DNA of 64,000 nt from Dysgonomonas mossii DSM 22836 (GCF_000213575.1 NZ_GL892005.1:124001-188000); one strand, 5' to 3'; positions 16,279-25,127 are shown, counted from the first letter of the stretch. Notes: generated by a model from the sequence alone, not told the origin. Program-made: numbers and translations.

Positions 16279-17384
16279 AAGGCTTTATTCTTCTTTTGTA
16301 CGACTTCGCCACCGCTTACCTCGTAGAGGTGATAACTGCTGTTTGTATGCGACAGTATTTCGTCGAGATGTTCACGGTTTGTATCGGTAACGAATATCTG
16401 CCCAAAGTCTTTATCCAATACAAGTTTTACTATTTGTTCTACACGTGTTGAGTCCAGTTTGTCGAATATATCGTCGAGTAACAGCACAGGTGTTGTTTCG
16501 GTTGCCTTTCGTAGAAAATCGAATTGGGCAAGCTTCAACGCAACAACGTATGTCTTGTTCTGACCTTGCGACCCTACTCGTTTTATCGAATATCCATCCA
16601 TCTGCATATCCAGGTCATCTTTGTGCACACCGATACTCGTGTATCCTAATATGCGGTCTCGCTCTCGCTTTTGTTTCAGCGAACGTGCAAAGTCTGCATC
16701 GTCGAAATGTGATTCGTACCGTAGCTCTACTTTCTCATTTGATAAACAGATAAAATCATAGAAACGTTGAAAGATAGGAATGAATTTCTCGATAAAATCT
16801 TTACGTTTCGAATAGATAATCTTTCCTTCTTCTATCAATTGCTCGTCCCAAAGGTCGAACAAGGTCTCGTCGATATACGAATCCGTTTTCAGAAGTGCGT
16901 TACGCTGTTGCAAGGCTTTATTGTAGCGGATGAGAGAATGCAGGTATTCCTTGTCGAACTGCGAAAGGAACATATCCATAAATTTTCTTCGCTCGTCACT
17001 TCCTCCATTTATCAGTTCGGTGTCGGAGGGAGAAACCATGATAAGAGGCAGAAAACCAATATGATCGGATAGGCGTTCGTATTCTTTTTTGTTCCGCTTG
17101 AATTGTTTCTTCTGTTTACGCCTGAGACTGCAAAAGAACTCTTCTTGCTTGTCGCCCAAAACATACCATCCCTGTATAACAGCAAAATCGGCATCGTGCC
17201 TTATATTTTGGCTGTCGATAGGGTTGTTGTGGCTTTTGCAGAACGAGAGATAATAGATGGCGTCCAACAGGTTTGTTTTACCCATACCGTTACTACCCAA
17301 GAAGCAATTGATCTTGGGAGACAGATTGAGTTCTGCCTGCTCTATATTTTTATAGTTGAGGATGGATAACCGCTCTAATATCAT
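16275..17384 (-). CDS. recF: DNA replication/repair protein RecF
   Basis: SMC-like ATPase that loads RecFOR/RecA at gaps. About 369 residues from the ATG at 17382-17384. I chose it over the upstream ATG because MILERLSILNYKNIEQAEL is the family N-terminus and the 29 residues before it have no counterpart. Walker A is FLGSNGMGKTNLLDAIYYL; the signature region is RVGSQGQNKTYVVALKLAQ; Walker B is PVLLLDDIFDKLDSTRVEQ. It overlaps the DUF721 gene. No dnaA or dnaN is adjacent, as is common in Bacteroidetes. Confidence 0.95.
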   Translation of the reverse strand: MILERLSILNYKNIEQAELNLSPKINCFLGSNGMGKTNLLDAIYYLSFCKSHNNPIDSQNIRHDADFAVIQGWYVLGDKQEEFFCSLRRKQKKQFKRNKKEYERLSDHIGFLPLIMVSPSDTELINGGSDERRKFMDMFLSQFDKEYLHSLIRYNKALQQRNALLKTDSYIDETLFDLWDEQLIEEGKIIYSKRKDFIEKFIPIFQRFYDFICLSNEKVELRYESHFDDADFARSLKQKRERDRILGYTSIGVHKDDLDMQMDGYSIKRVGSQGQNKTYVVALKLAQFDFLRKATETTPVLLLDDIFDKLDSTRVEQIVKLVLDKDFGQIFVTDTNREHLDEILSHTNSSYHLYEVSGGEVVQKKNKAL

Positions 17385-17528
17385 GCTCTGTAGAATTAAT
17401 AGAATACAAAAATACGATTTTTTGTGAGGGTTACTAAAGTTTTTAATCCAATAGTTACATCTAAACATCAAAGGTAATAAATCGGTATAAGTGTAACGTG
17501 TTTGTTCTTATTTGTTTACTCTGAAAAA

Positions 17529-17572
17529 GGTGACAAAAGTGACACTTTTCAGTATGGTCGTATTATGTCACC
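17529..17572 (+). repeat. GTGACA element, copy A (44 nt)
   Basis: Starts GGTGACAAAAGTGACAC and ends TGTCACC, with 7-base terminal inverted repeats and an internal direct repeat of GTGACA at a 9-base period. The same design recurs at 47683-47725 and 52064-52106. This copy overlaps the stop codon of the HTH gene and lies about 145 bases upstream of the recF start. Confidence 0.75.
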
Positions 17573-18262
17573 TTCTTTTACTTCGCTCCTTTTCACTTTT
17601 CGGTACAAATGGGGTGGAGGGAGGCAATAGTCCCTGATAAAAACATATTCCGATTCTTCTTTCTCTTGAGTTACTGTTTCGCCCTCATCTTCAATCTGTA
17701 CATCCTGCAAGTTATCAGAATGCGATATTTGTTCGGTCGGCTCAGAAACAACCTCTTCCTTTTCTATTTTCTTTTCGAACGGTGCATTATTCATCAGTTT
17801 CTCTCGCAGCTCATTCAAACTATCTTTCGTTTTGGGGTCTTGTACGATTATCGTTAAGGGTTGACTGTGCTCTTTGTCCTCTTCTTGCTTTGTTTCGTTG
17901 TGCGACAATACCAACCTGATAGCATGTGTGTCGGGGGCATACTCTTTTTGTCTGACTACACGGGTTTTTAGTACTAGTTTGTCGGGATTCTCTTTGTCTG
18001 GAACATAAGTTGTTCGCACTTCTGTGAGGGTATAACCTTCCAACTTTTTCCTTAACGATCGGCGGGCAGTGATTGCCAACGTCTCATCCCGGCTTTCAAT
18101 TGCTGCTTCAATTGCTTTTCTAAACTCGGGTTTCTTATCTCGCCATTCATAGAATGATTTGCGGGTTATTTTCAGGTGTTTGCAAATTTCTGTGATAGAA
18201 TATGTGTCTTCTTCTATCAGCGAGACAATCTTTTCTGCCAGTCTTTCGGTATACTTTGCCAT
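17549..18262 (-). CDS. Helix-turn-helix DNA-binding protein, phage small-terminase-like
   Basis: 237 residues from ATG 18260-18262; upstream codons in this frame look non-coding. The N-terminal segment (residues 1-70: TYSITEICKHLKITRKSFYEWRDK, split here as SITEICKHLKI and TRKSFYEW) is a clear HTH resembling phage small terminase or phBC6A51-type DNA-binding proteins. Basic GYTLTEVRTTYVPDKENPD follows. The last 100 residues are acidic and Glu-rich, then a conserved-looking tail, CLPPPHLYRKVKRSEVKEGD. No phage genes are near. It lies between two repeats (17529-17572 and 18330-18391). Its function is unknown. Confidence 0.7.
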   Translation of the reverse strand: MAKYTERLAEKIVSLIEEDTYSITEICKHLKITRKSFYEWRDKKPEFRKAIEAAIESRDETLAITARRSLRKKLEGYTLTEVRTTYVPDKENPDKLVLKTRVVRQKEYAPDTHAIRLVLSHNETKQEEDKEHSQPLTIIVQDPKTKDSLNELREKLMNNAPFEKKIEKEEVVSEPTEQISHSDNLQDVQIEDEGETVTQEKEESEYVFIRDYCLPPPHLYRKVKRSEVKEGDIIRPY

Positions 18263-18329
18263 ATCTGTTATAATAATGTTGTTTATAATAGATAATTGTT
18301 TAGAAAAGTGATGAATAAGCAGGAGAGAG

Positions 18330-18391
18330 GTAGGGGCAGTGGCTTGTCCCTGCCCGTTTATATTCGGGCGACCACAAGGGATCACCCCTAC
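18330..18391. repeat. REP-like imperfect palindrome
   Basis: A 62-base element bounded by GTAGGGG (18330) and CCCCTAC (to 18391), with inner GGGCAG/CTGCCC and GGGCGACC/GATCACCC arms. It is G+C-rich against an A+T-rich background. Its form, GTAGGGGC..TTGT..GCCC, resembles dispersed intergenic palindromes seen in many bacteria. It lies just upstream of the HTH gene. Confidence 0.65.
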
Positions 18392-18438
18392 AGTTGCCAG
18401 AACAATTTGTGGATAAAAAAAGATAAGTTATAAACAAA

Positions 18439-18466
18439 AAACGGTCGGAAAAAAATCCGACCGTTT
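18439..18466 (-). terminator. Terminator of the NigD-like gene
   Basis: Inverted repeat ACGGTCGGA (18441-18449) with TCCGACCGT (18456-18464) and an A-run on its left, giving T6 after the stem on the minus strand. It follows the NigD-like stop at 18511. Confidence 0.8.
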
Positions 18467-18510
18467 ATGATGATGAACCCGCTTTTTAGAGTTTTATTTA
18501 TAGCTAGAAG

Positions 18511-19248
18511 TTATTTTATGTTCGAAACACTTCTCTGAGCTGTAATTGCCGAGCTCTGAGGTGTTGATTTACGTGTAGTGAAATCAAATTCGGTAGACTT
18601 GTTGCCGCTGAATGATTTCCATTTCAATTTTAACTTCACTGTTTTACCTTCCGTATCCGGTAAGTTGTTGATATTAAATGCTACTAATCCATCAGCTTCA
18701 CGTCCATAGGTATCTCCACTTGCATTATGTCTGAATTCCAGTTCGTAAGGGTTTGAAGGATTTGTGTTTACTAACAGATTTACGTAATGCGTCTTAGTTG
18801 CATCACCGAACAAAGTTCTGAATCTGAGAGTAAGATAGCCGTCTTCGGCAATAGTTACCCAGTCGTTCACTATTTCGATAGGATCTGTTCCGTATTTTGC
18901 ATCGTTTTCAGCACCTAAGTTGGGAACGGTTTGTTTTGTAAGGATGCTGTCTATCCAGTTTATATGTATAGCCTTCGTGTATCCTTGGCTAGGTTTGTCT
19001 ACTTCGTCGTAGTTGACAAGTGCCCTGACTTCTCTGTTGCCGTAAGGCGAAGTTGTCATATTGGTAGGCAGTAATGTTGTCTTTTCGTCCAGCTGTAGGA
19101 AAAAAGAATTTCCGCTAGTCGGCTTTACAGTTACAAGTGCATTTGGATACCTCCAACTTGAGTCATCATCATCATCCAAACACGACTGAAAAAAGATAGT
19201 CATGCCGATGATCCCAATAGTCATTAAAAAAAGTTTCAACGCTTTCAT
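18511..19248 (-). CDS. NigD-like lipoprotein
   Basis: 245 residues with a lipoprotein signal (IIGMTIFFQSC, Cys about 23) followed by an acidic stretch CLDDDDDSS, consistent with surface-exposed or envelope lipoproteins in Bacteroidetes. The core shows an N-terminal OB-like part and a C-terminal beta-sandwich with LVAFNINNLPDTEGKTVKL, as in the NigD family, first named for a bacteriocin-associated gene in Bacteroidales. The role is unknown; homologs are widespread and mostly unlinked to bacteriocins. No toxin gene is adjacent. Confidence 0.8.
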   Translation of the reverse strand: MKALKLFLMTIGIIGMTIFFQSCLDDDDDSSWRYPNALVTVKPTSGNSFFLQLDEKTTLLPTNMTTSPYGNREVRALVNYDEVDKPSQGYTKAIHINWIDSILTKQTVPNLGAENDAKYGTDPIEIVNDWVTIAEDGYLTLRFRTLFGDATKTHYVNLLVNTNPSNPYELEFRHNASGDTYGREADGLVAFNINNLPDTEGKTVKLKLKWKSFSGNKSTEFDFTTRKSTPQSSAITAQRSVSNIK

Positions 19249-19439
19249 AGTTCTAACATCATTAATTATTTGATTCTATATATATGATGAGTTAGATGTC
19301 AGAAAAGTTGCAGCATGCTATAATTAAAATATATTAATAAATATCTCATCTATTAACAATACGGGAGATTATAGCCTGTAGTTGATTGGTTGACCCTATC
19401 TGATAGCCGGGAATATACTATGAAAATAGGATGTTTTTT

Positions 19440-20051
19440 TTACAGAAGTTTAAACGTGTACCCTTGTTCTTTTAGCCACTCTATACTTTGGGGTAGAGCA
19501 TGTTTCATGTTCTTCTCGGCTTTTAGCGAGTCGTGAAAAACGATCACAGAACCATCACGGGTATATCTTTTTACGTTTTCGAACACCTTTTCAGGAGTCA
19601 TTAGTTTACTGTAATCTCTGGTAACAACATCCCACATCACAATTTTATAATAACGTCTCAGGGTAAAGAACTGAGGTACTCGCATGTGGCCATGTGGCGG
19701 ACGGAATAGTTCCGAATCGATATATTCCGAAGCCAGTCGGGTATTTTCAAGGTATCTTTTTGAGAGTTTTCGTATACCTTGTACATGGTTGAAAGTATGA
19801 TTTCCTACACGATGCCCTCTTTCCAATACCATTTTATAGATATCGGGATGTTTGCGAACATTGTCTCCTACACAGAAAAATGTCGCTTTAATTTCATATT
19901 TGTCCAAAAGATCTAATACCCACGGGGTAATGTCAGGTATCGGTCCATCATCGAATGTGAGATAGACTGTTTTTTGTCCTTCTACAGGTTTACGCCACAA
20001 TGCTCCCGGAAACAGCATCCGGTATATCTTAGGGGGTTGTTCTATTAGCAT
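19440..20051 (-). CDS. Polysaccharide deacetylase (NodB domain)
   Basis: About 203 residues from the ATG at 20049-20051 (MLIEQPPKIYR); an earlier ATG adds six residues. The five NodB motifs are present: TFDDGP, HTFNH (metal His pair), RPPHGH, VMWDV and VFHDS. Likely a carbohydrate esterase family 4 enzyme removing N-acetyl groups from a glycan. There is no clear signal peptide, so it may act in the cytoplasm or be anchored by the hydrophobic N-terminus. It follows the DUF2723 gene after a strong terminator. Confidence 0.9.
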   Translation of the reverse strand: MLIEQPPKIYRMLFPGALWRKPVEGQKTVYLTFDDGPIPDITPWVLDLLDKYEIKATFFCVGDNVRKHPDIYKMVLERGHRVGNHTFNHVQGIRKLSKRYLENTRLASEYIDSELFRPPHGHMRVPQFFTLRRYYKIVMWDVVTRDYSKLMTPEKVFENVKRYTRDGSVIVFHDSLKAEKNMKHALPQSIEWLKEQGYTFKLL

Positions 20052-20061
20052 AATCGATATA

Positions 20062-20108
20062 ATAAACAAACAGATAATCGTAAGTATTCACGATTATCTG
20101 TTTGTTTA
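20062..20108 (-). terminator. Terminator of the DUF2723 gene
   Basis: A long near-perfect inverted repeat: AAACAAACAGATAATCGT (to about 20081) with ACGATTATCTGTTTGTTT (from 20090), stem 18 bp. It lies between the DUF2723 stop and the deacetylase start, overlapping an upstream alternative start of the latter. Confidence 0.8.
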
Positions 20109-20114
20109 TTTATT

Positions 20115-23100
20115 CTAGTTAGATCTGTATTTTTGCAAAAGACGAGGATTATATTTCTGCATCAGACCGGCGATGTGTTCGGCCATTGCATGTTCTTCTT
20201 TTTCCGCTATAGTATCTTCACCCGACAGGTAGAAGCCTCTCATTGTTACCCGCATAAGATAATCGAGAGGGTGTCTGCTTTCACTGAAGCTTACCCCATT
20301 GCTAAGGTACAGTTCAGATAGGCTCATCAATTTGTTGAGGAGCACTTTATATTTAGCTCTGTCGTAGCGTTGATAGATATCCAAGATCTGAATTTCGGTA
20401 TTTATATTATCCCGTATATCAGAACTGCATGTGATCATGTCTGTTTGTTTCATACTGGCGTACCATTCCAAAGAGCCGTTTGATCTGTACATGATTTCGT
20501 CTATTATTTTTTGAGCCTTGTCTGCATGTCCGAGTTGGTAATATGCTTCAGCAAACATAACAGATTCTCCACCGCGCGGAACAGTGTTGCCCGGTATTTT
20601 TGTTATACATGCATCTAGTGCTTGGAGTGCTTTCTCATTGTCGCCTTTTTCTAACAAGGCAGAGATCAGTTCGCCAAACAATACACGGAACGTGCGGCAC
20701 ATTCTGAGGTTGTTTTCATCCAAATATACTTTCGGATTTTCGATGCCTCCCCATTTATATTTGTTGACCATGTTGTCGAACATCACATCGGTATTTACTC
20801 CTGTACTGTCTGCTACACCCGGAATGATGCGGCATATAATACCTTCCTTGATGGATTGTTTCTCCAGTTTCAAAGGTGGTTCGCCGATAGTCATCGCATA
20901 ATAGATGCCACGTTTCCAGTCGTCGTTGTTGATATTGTTCAGCATTTCCAATATCATCATTTCCTGTCTGTAGATACCTCCCTTGTTGTCTCCAAGATTG
21001 AATATAAACTGTGATTGAGGGCTTGCACCCATTTTCTTCCAGTCTACTTTCGATTCGTTCACAGACATTTTCAATACACTACTTGGTATTACAACGCCTT
21101 TGTCGATACCGAATGGATTGCGAGGAGCATAGTTATCTTTTGTTTTCAGTATATCCAATACCTCGCTCACTTGCATAGTATCTTTATATGCTGATGTATC
21201 ATAATAGTCGTTGAAGTTGATTCTTCCCAGCCATGCTCCGTCCTGAGAGTTTTTGAGCTCGCGGGTAATAATGCTTTCAATATCTTTTCGAGACAGAACG
21301 TAAGCCGATTGTCCTTTAGACCCTTGATAACGGTCTTCTTCCCAGCTGATAGGCAGTGGCGACGAATCGTATGCCTGACGACGCATTTGGTCTACATACC
21401 AGTCTGTTTGCAGGTAGCTGAGGTTACATACACGCACATCGGTGCGGAAACCTTCTACTTCCTGTGCATACCATAATGGGAATGTATCGTTGTCTCCCAT
21501 CGAGAATAAAATACTATTCGGCTCGCATCCTCTGAGGTAGTTCATACCAAAGTCACGCATTGTATATCTGTTAGAGCGGTCGTGGTCGTCCCAGTTTTGT
21601 CCTGCCATTTGTATCGGTATAAACAGAGATAAAGCTGTTGAGATTCCGGCTGCTATAGTGCTTGGCACCCATTTGCTTAATGTTTTCCATATAAAGGCGA
21701 CACCAAACCCGATCCATATACAGAAGGCATAGAACGATCCGGCATAAGCATAGTCACGCTCACGTGGTTCGAATGGTTGCTGGTTCAGGTATATGATAAT
21801 AGCGATACCTGTCATAAAGAATAACATAAACGTTACAAGGAATTGTTGCTCTCCTTTACGTCCTTTGGTCAATTGGAAAACAATACCGAGTATACCCAGT
21901 ATGAGCGGCAACATGTAATATTTATTATGTCCTTTGTTTTCTGCAATATCAGGAGGAAGATTCCCCTGTGGTCCACGTCCGAGTAATTCGTCAATAAAGC
22001 TGATACCTGTGATCCAGTTACCGTTGCTTATATTTCCTACCGACTGAATATCATTCTGACGGCCGGAGAAATTCCACATAAAGTAGCGGAAGTACATAAA
22101 GTCTAGCTGGTAGCTAAAGAAGAATTTCATGTTCTCAAACATTGTCGGAGGCACAGATGGGTCTTTGATGTTTGCCCAGATCTGATAACCCAGAACATGT
22201 CTGTCTTCGGTCGAATACATACGAGGCAACAACATATTGTTGGTGGTAGCGTATGTAGGGATCGTACCTGTTACTACGTATTCGTCTTTTTGGTCAGGTG
22301 ACTTCTTTACTATCTTATCGTATGTTTTCTTTTCGCTTTCAGGTGCTGCCATTCTGCCTGTAGAAGGGTCTTTCTTCTCGGTTGAAGCATACGTCCTGCC
22401 ATAGAATAGCGGTCTGTCGCCATACTGTTCACGGTTGAGGTAACTTGCCAGCGTAAATACGTTTTCGGGAGAGTTCTGATCCATCGGAGTATTCGCTATC
22501 GAACGGATAGGGATTAAAGCAAACGATGAATAACCTACCAGTATAACAAGTAGACACAGAACGGTTGTATTCAGAAAACGAGCGTTGATTCCTTTATAAA
22601 AGAACAAGAAACCAGCGAGTGCAGCAATCAAAACGATCCACAGTACTACACTAGAGCCTATAAATACAACGCCGCTTAGAGCTAAAGCAATAAATGTAGC
22701 GATCTTGGCTCTTTTGATGCTTCCCTTCGATGAAAGAGTTTCATATATTGCCCAAATAATAGAAATTACTGTCAGCAGAATATATGATAACGCACCTGTA
22801 TTATATGAGAATCCGAGGCTATTGACAAACAGCATCTCGAACCATGCTCCTACTTTTGTAAATCCCGGGATAATACCATACATAAGAATTACAATAAGCA
22901 ACAGTGAGCCTGCCAACGCAAGCAATATGCCTTTTACATCAGCGTGTTTCGCTTTTTTGAAGTAATATACCAAAACAATGGCAGGGATACAAAGTAAGTT
23001 AAGCAAGTGGACACCTATAGATAATCCCATTGCATAGGCTATAATTACAAGCCACTTGTCTGCTCCGGGCTGATCGGCTCGGTTTTCCCATTTCAGGATT

Positions 23101-23582
23101 AACCAGAATACAAGGGCGGTAAACATAGACGAGTATGCATACACTTCACCCTCGACAGCCGAAAACCAGAATGTGTCGGTAAATGTATATGTAAGAGCCC
23201 CAACCAATCCGCTTCCGATGATGGCTATAAGTTGTCCCATAGTCATTTCTTTGTCAGTATCGGTATATATGAGCTTTTTAGCAAGATGTGTAATAGTCCA
23301 AAACAAAAATAGTATGGTGAGTGCACTTAATAGTGCAGACATACTATTTATCATTGCAGCAACTTGGCTGGGATCGGAAGCAAATAACGAAAAGAACTTC
23401 CCTGTGAGCATAAAGAATGGCGCACCCGGGGGATGTCCAACTTCCAGTTTATAGGCTGAAGTAATAAACTCGCCACAATCCCAAAAACTGGCTGTAGGTT
23501 CAATTGTCATCAGGTAAACAATAGCGGCTACGGCAAAACTAAACCAACCAAAAATATTGTTTATCAGGTTATATTTCTTCAT
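20115..23582 (-). CDS. DUF2723 membrane glycosyltransferase-like protein (TMEM260-like)
   Basis: 1155 residues. The first 170 hold YLMTIEPTASFWDCGEFITSAY (about 21-42) and VGHPPGAPFFMLTGKFFSLF, the acidic first-loop pattern of GT-C mannosyltransferases. About 12 membrane segments extend to residue 690, with a large soluble insert (about 385-510). The remaining C-terminal part is periplasmic, with helical repeats resembling TPR (YYQLGHADKAQKIIDEIM). Eukaryotic TMEM260 with the same domain is a protein O-mannosyltransferase, so envelope protein O-glycosylation is the best hypothesis; it is not shown here. A TATCTTTG element lies at 23645-23652. Confidence 0.85.
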   Translation of the reverse strand: MKKYNLINNIFGWFSFAVAAIVYLMTIEPTASFWDCGEFITSAYKLEVGHPPGAPFFMLTGKFFSLFASDPSQVAAMINSMSALLSALTILFLFWTITHLAKKLIYTDTDKEMTMGQLIAIIGSGLVGALTYTFTDTFWFSAVEGEVYAYSSMFTALVFWLILKWENRADQPGADKWLVIIAYAMGLSIGVHLLNLLCIPAIVLVYYFKKAKHADVKGILLALAGSLLLIVILMYGIIPGFTKVGAWFEMLFVNSLGFSYNTGALSYILLTVISIIWAIYETLSSKGSIKRAKIATFIALALSGVVFIGSSVVLWIVLIAALAGFLFFYKGINARFLNTTVLCLLVILVGYSSFALIPIRSIANTPMDQNSPENVFTLASYLNREQYGDRPLFYGRTYASTEKKDPSTGRMAAPESEKKTYDKIVKKSPDQKDEYVVTGTIPTYATTNNMLLPRMYSTEDRHVLGYQIWANIKDPSVPPTMFENMKFFFSYQLDFMYFRYFMWNFSGRQNDIQSVGNISNGNWITGISFIDELLGRGPQGNLPPDIAENKGHNKYYMLPLILGILGIVFQLTKGRKGEQQFLVTFMLFFMTGIAIIIYLNQQPFEPRERDYAYAGSFYAFCIWIGFGVAFIWKTLSKWVPSTIAAGISTALSLFIPIQMAGQNWDDHDRSNRYTMRDFGMNYLRGCEPNSILFSMGDNDTFPLWYAQEVEGFRTDVRVCNLSYLQTDWYVDQMRRQAYDSSPLPISWEEDRYQGSKGQSAYVLSRKDIESIITRELKNSQDGAWLGRINFNDYYDTSAYKDTMQVSEVLDILKTKDNYAPRNPFGIDKGVVIPSSVLKMSVNESKVDWKKMGASPQSQFIFNLGDNKGGIYRQEMMILEMLNNINNDDWKRGIYYAMTIGEPPLKLEKQSIKEGIICRIIPGVADSTGVNTDVMFDNMVNKYKWGGIENPKVYLDENNLRMCRTFRVLFGELISALLEKGDNEKALQALDACITKIPGNTVPRGGESVMFAEAYYQLGHADKAQKIIDEIMYRSNGSLEWYASMKQTDMITCSSDIRDNINTEIQILDIYQRYDRAKYKVLLNKLMSLSELYLSNGVSFSESRHPLDYLMRVTMRGFYLSGEDTIAEKEEHAMAEHIAGLMQKYNPRLLQKYRSN

Positions 23583-23644
23583 AATGAACAGTTATTGAAT
23601 GATATGCTGCTTGATTAAACAGTTGTTTTTTATACATTTGGGTG

Positions 23645-23652
23645 CAAAGATA
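23645..23652 (-). promoter_or_regulatory. -7 element of the DUF2723 gene
   Basis: Minus-strand TATCTTTG, 63 bases before the ATG. No convincing -33 TTTG at 19-21 bases. Confidence 0.45.
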
Positions 23653-23862
23653 GTTAAATCACCGAAAGTATTATTTTTTATTGCTTGGTTTTTAGTTGCT
23701 AAATTCAAAAACTTCTTAAAATAGAGGGTTTTCCTTTCTCTTTGAAACAAGGAGTTAGATGATGAGCCACATTTCTTTAAATAATATGCGGGTATGTGTT
23801 CTTATTTTTTTCTACATTTGCTAAACAAACTAAGACTCAAAAATGAAACAATAAATAAAACT

Positions 23863-24420
23863 ATGATGAGAAAATATTATTTCCTGTTCTTGGCTTTGGT
23901 CGCAAGCCTCTTCATGATGTCGTGTTCAGGTAAATACGACGGAGCTATATCAAGCTACATTCAGTCTACAGAAGGACAAATTTCGAAAATAGAGGTCAAC
24001 GTGAATGAAGTGAAGGAGTTAAAGAAAGTAACGGTAGGTGACAGCATCAACTTCCTTAATATGAAGGCTGAAAAGGAATTGAAGGCCAGGATTGAACAAG
24101 CTGAAAAAGAATTGGCAAGCTATCAGCAAGATCTGGTGAGAATAGGTACATCGTCGAAAGTTGTAACTGATGCATATACTGTGCAATTGACAAAGACACA
24201 GCAAACAATTGACTCACTAAAAGCTGTAAAACCCGAGCCTACTCGGTTGTATGAAGGACAAAAGACCGATCAGGTTTTGGCTGTTGTCGTGGAATGCAAG
24301 TATACAGTAACCAATGAGGCTAAAGAAAAAACAGATGTAGTGAAAAATTTTGTACTGTCGGTAGATGGCAAAACTTGCTATGGTGTGACAGATAATCCTG
24401 ATATGAGTGCAGAAAAATAA
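23863..24420 (+). CDS. Coiled-coil lipoprotein of unknown function
   Basis: About 185 residues from ATG 23863 (a second ATG follows directly). I preferred it to the upstream ATG at 23794 because the signal MRKYYFLFLALVASLFMMSC then begins correctly and has a lipobox Cys. Residues 35-125 are heptad-like and rich in Lys, Glu and Gln (MKAEKELKARIEQAEKELAS), a probable coiled coil. A small beta-rich domain follows (VLAVVVECKYTVTNEAKEK). I do not recognise the family. It is monocistronic with its own terminator. Confidence 0.75.
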   Translation: MMRKYYFLFLALVASLFMMSCSGKYDGAISSYIQSTEGQISKIEVNVNEVKELKKVTVGDSINFLNMKAEKELKARIEQAEKELASYQQDLVRIGTSSKVVTDAYTVQLTKTQQTIDSLKAVKPEPTRLYEGQKTDQVLAVVVECKYTVTNEAKEKTDVVKNFVLSVDGKTCYGVTDNPDMSAEK

Positions 24421-24441
24421 ATTAATAATATATGCGTTTGT

Positions 24442-24475
24442 AAAAGCCTCACTCTTTATATGGTGAGGCTTTTTT
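24442..24475 (+). terminator. Terminator after the coiled-coil lipoprotein gene
   Basis: AAAAGCCTCAC (24442-24452) pairs with GTGAGGCTTTT (24463-24473), followed by further T. Confidence 0.85.
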
Positions 24476-24563
24476 GTTAAATAGATAAATAAAAAAGTTT
24501 ATTTTTATAGTCGATGCAACTTTTTTAATTTAACCTGCATCATACTAATAGAGAGAAAAGCTA

Positions 24564-25127
24564 ATGGACGAACTGCAATTAATCACCGGATGTAAACGTG
24601 GTGAGTCATGGGCTCGTAAAGAACTTTATGAGTTACATGCTCCTGCCATGATGTCTGTTTGCATGCGGTATGTTAATGATAGGGAGACAGCCAAAGATTT
24701 GATGCAGGATGGGTTTGTAAAGGTATTTACTAAAATACATACCTACTCCGGAACGGGTTCTTTTAATGGTTGGATGCGTCGGGTTTTTGTAACAACTGCT
24801 CTTGAGCATTTGCGCCGCAATGATATACTTCGGGTGACTTCAGATATAAATGAGTATGACGAAGCAATGGAAAGCGGTGATGTTTCGGCATTGGAACAAC
24901 TCTCTGTGAATGAGATATTGGCTTGTGTGGCTAAATTGCCTAATGGGTATCGCACTGTTTTCAACCTGTTTGTGATCGAGGGATATTCGCATAGCGAGAT
25001 AGCAGATATGCTTGGTATAAACGAAAGTACATCCCGGTCTCAATTTATAAGAGCCAGGAAAATTTTACAAAAAAATGTGGAATCTTTAATTATGCATGAA
25101 AATGCAGCAGAACGAAAAAAAATATAA
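24564..25127 (+). CDS. ECF-type RNA polymerase sigma factor
   Basis: 187 residues. Region 2 is WARKELYELHAPAMMSVCMRYVNDRETAKDLMQDGFVKVFT-like (about 17-57, with the DLMQDGFVKVF core). Region 4 is LPNGYRTVFNLFVIEGYSHSEIADMLGINESTSRSQFIRARKIL-like (about 131-174, with the HSEIADMLG helix-turn-helix). This is the usual Bacteroidetes ECF sigma paired with an anti-sigma factor. The next gene starts 32 bases before this one ends, which indicates coupling. No housekeeping TAnnTTTG promoter is obvious upstream, so autoregulation is possible. Confidence 0.93.
   Translation: MDELQLITGCKRGESWARKELYELHAPAMMSVCMRYVNDRETAKDLMQDGFVKVFTKIHTYSGTGSFNGWMRRVFVTTALEHLRRNDILRVTSDINEYDEAMESGDVSALEQLSVNEILACVAKLPNGYRTVFNLFVIEGYSHSEIADMLGINESTSRSQFIRARKILQKNVESLIMHENAAERKKI

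Noticed and set aside
17549-17572. Phage remnant around the small-terminase-like HTH gene
   Set aside because: No large terminase, portal, capsid, integrase or attachment site is present on either side.
18408-18416. A TTATCCACA-type DnaA box near recF (and another at 29495-29503)
   Set aside because: Single boxes only, with no cluster, no dnaA or dnaN and no A+T-rich unwinding region; not enough for an origin.
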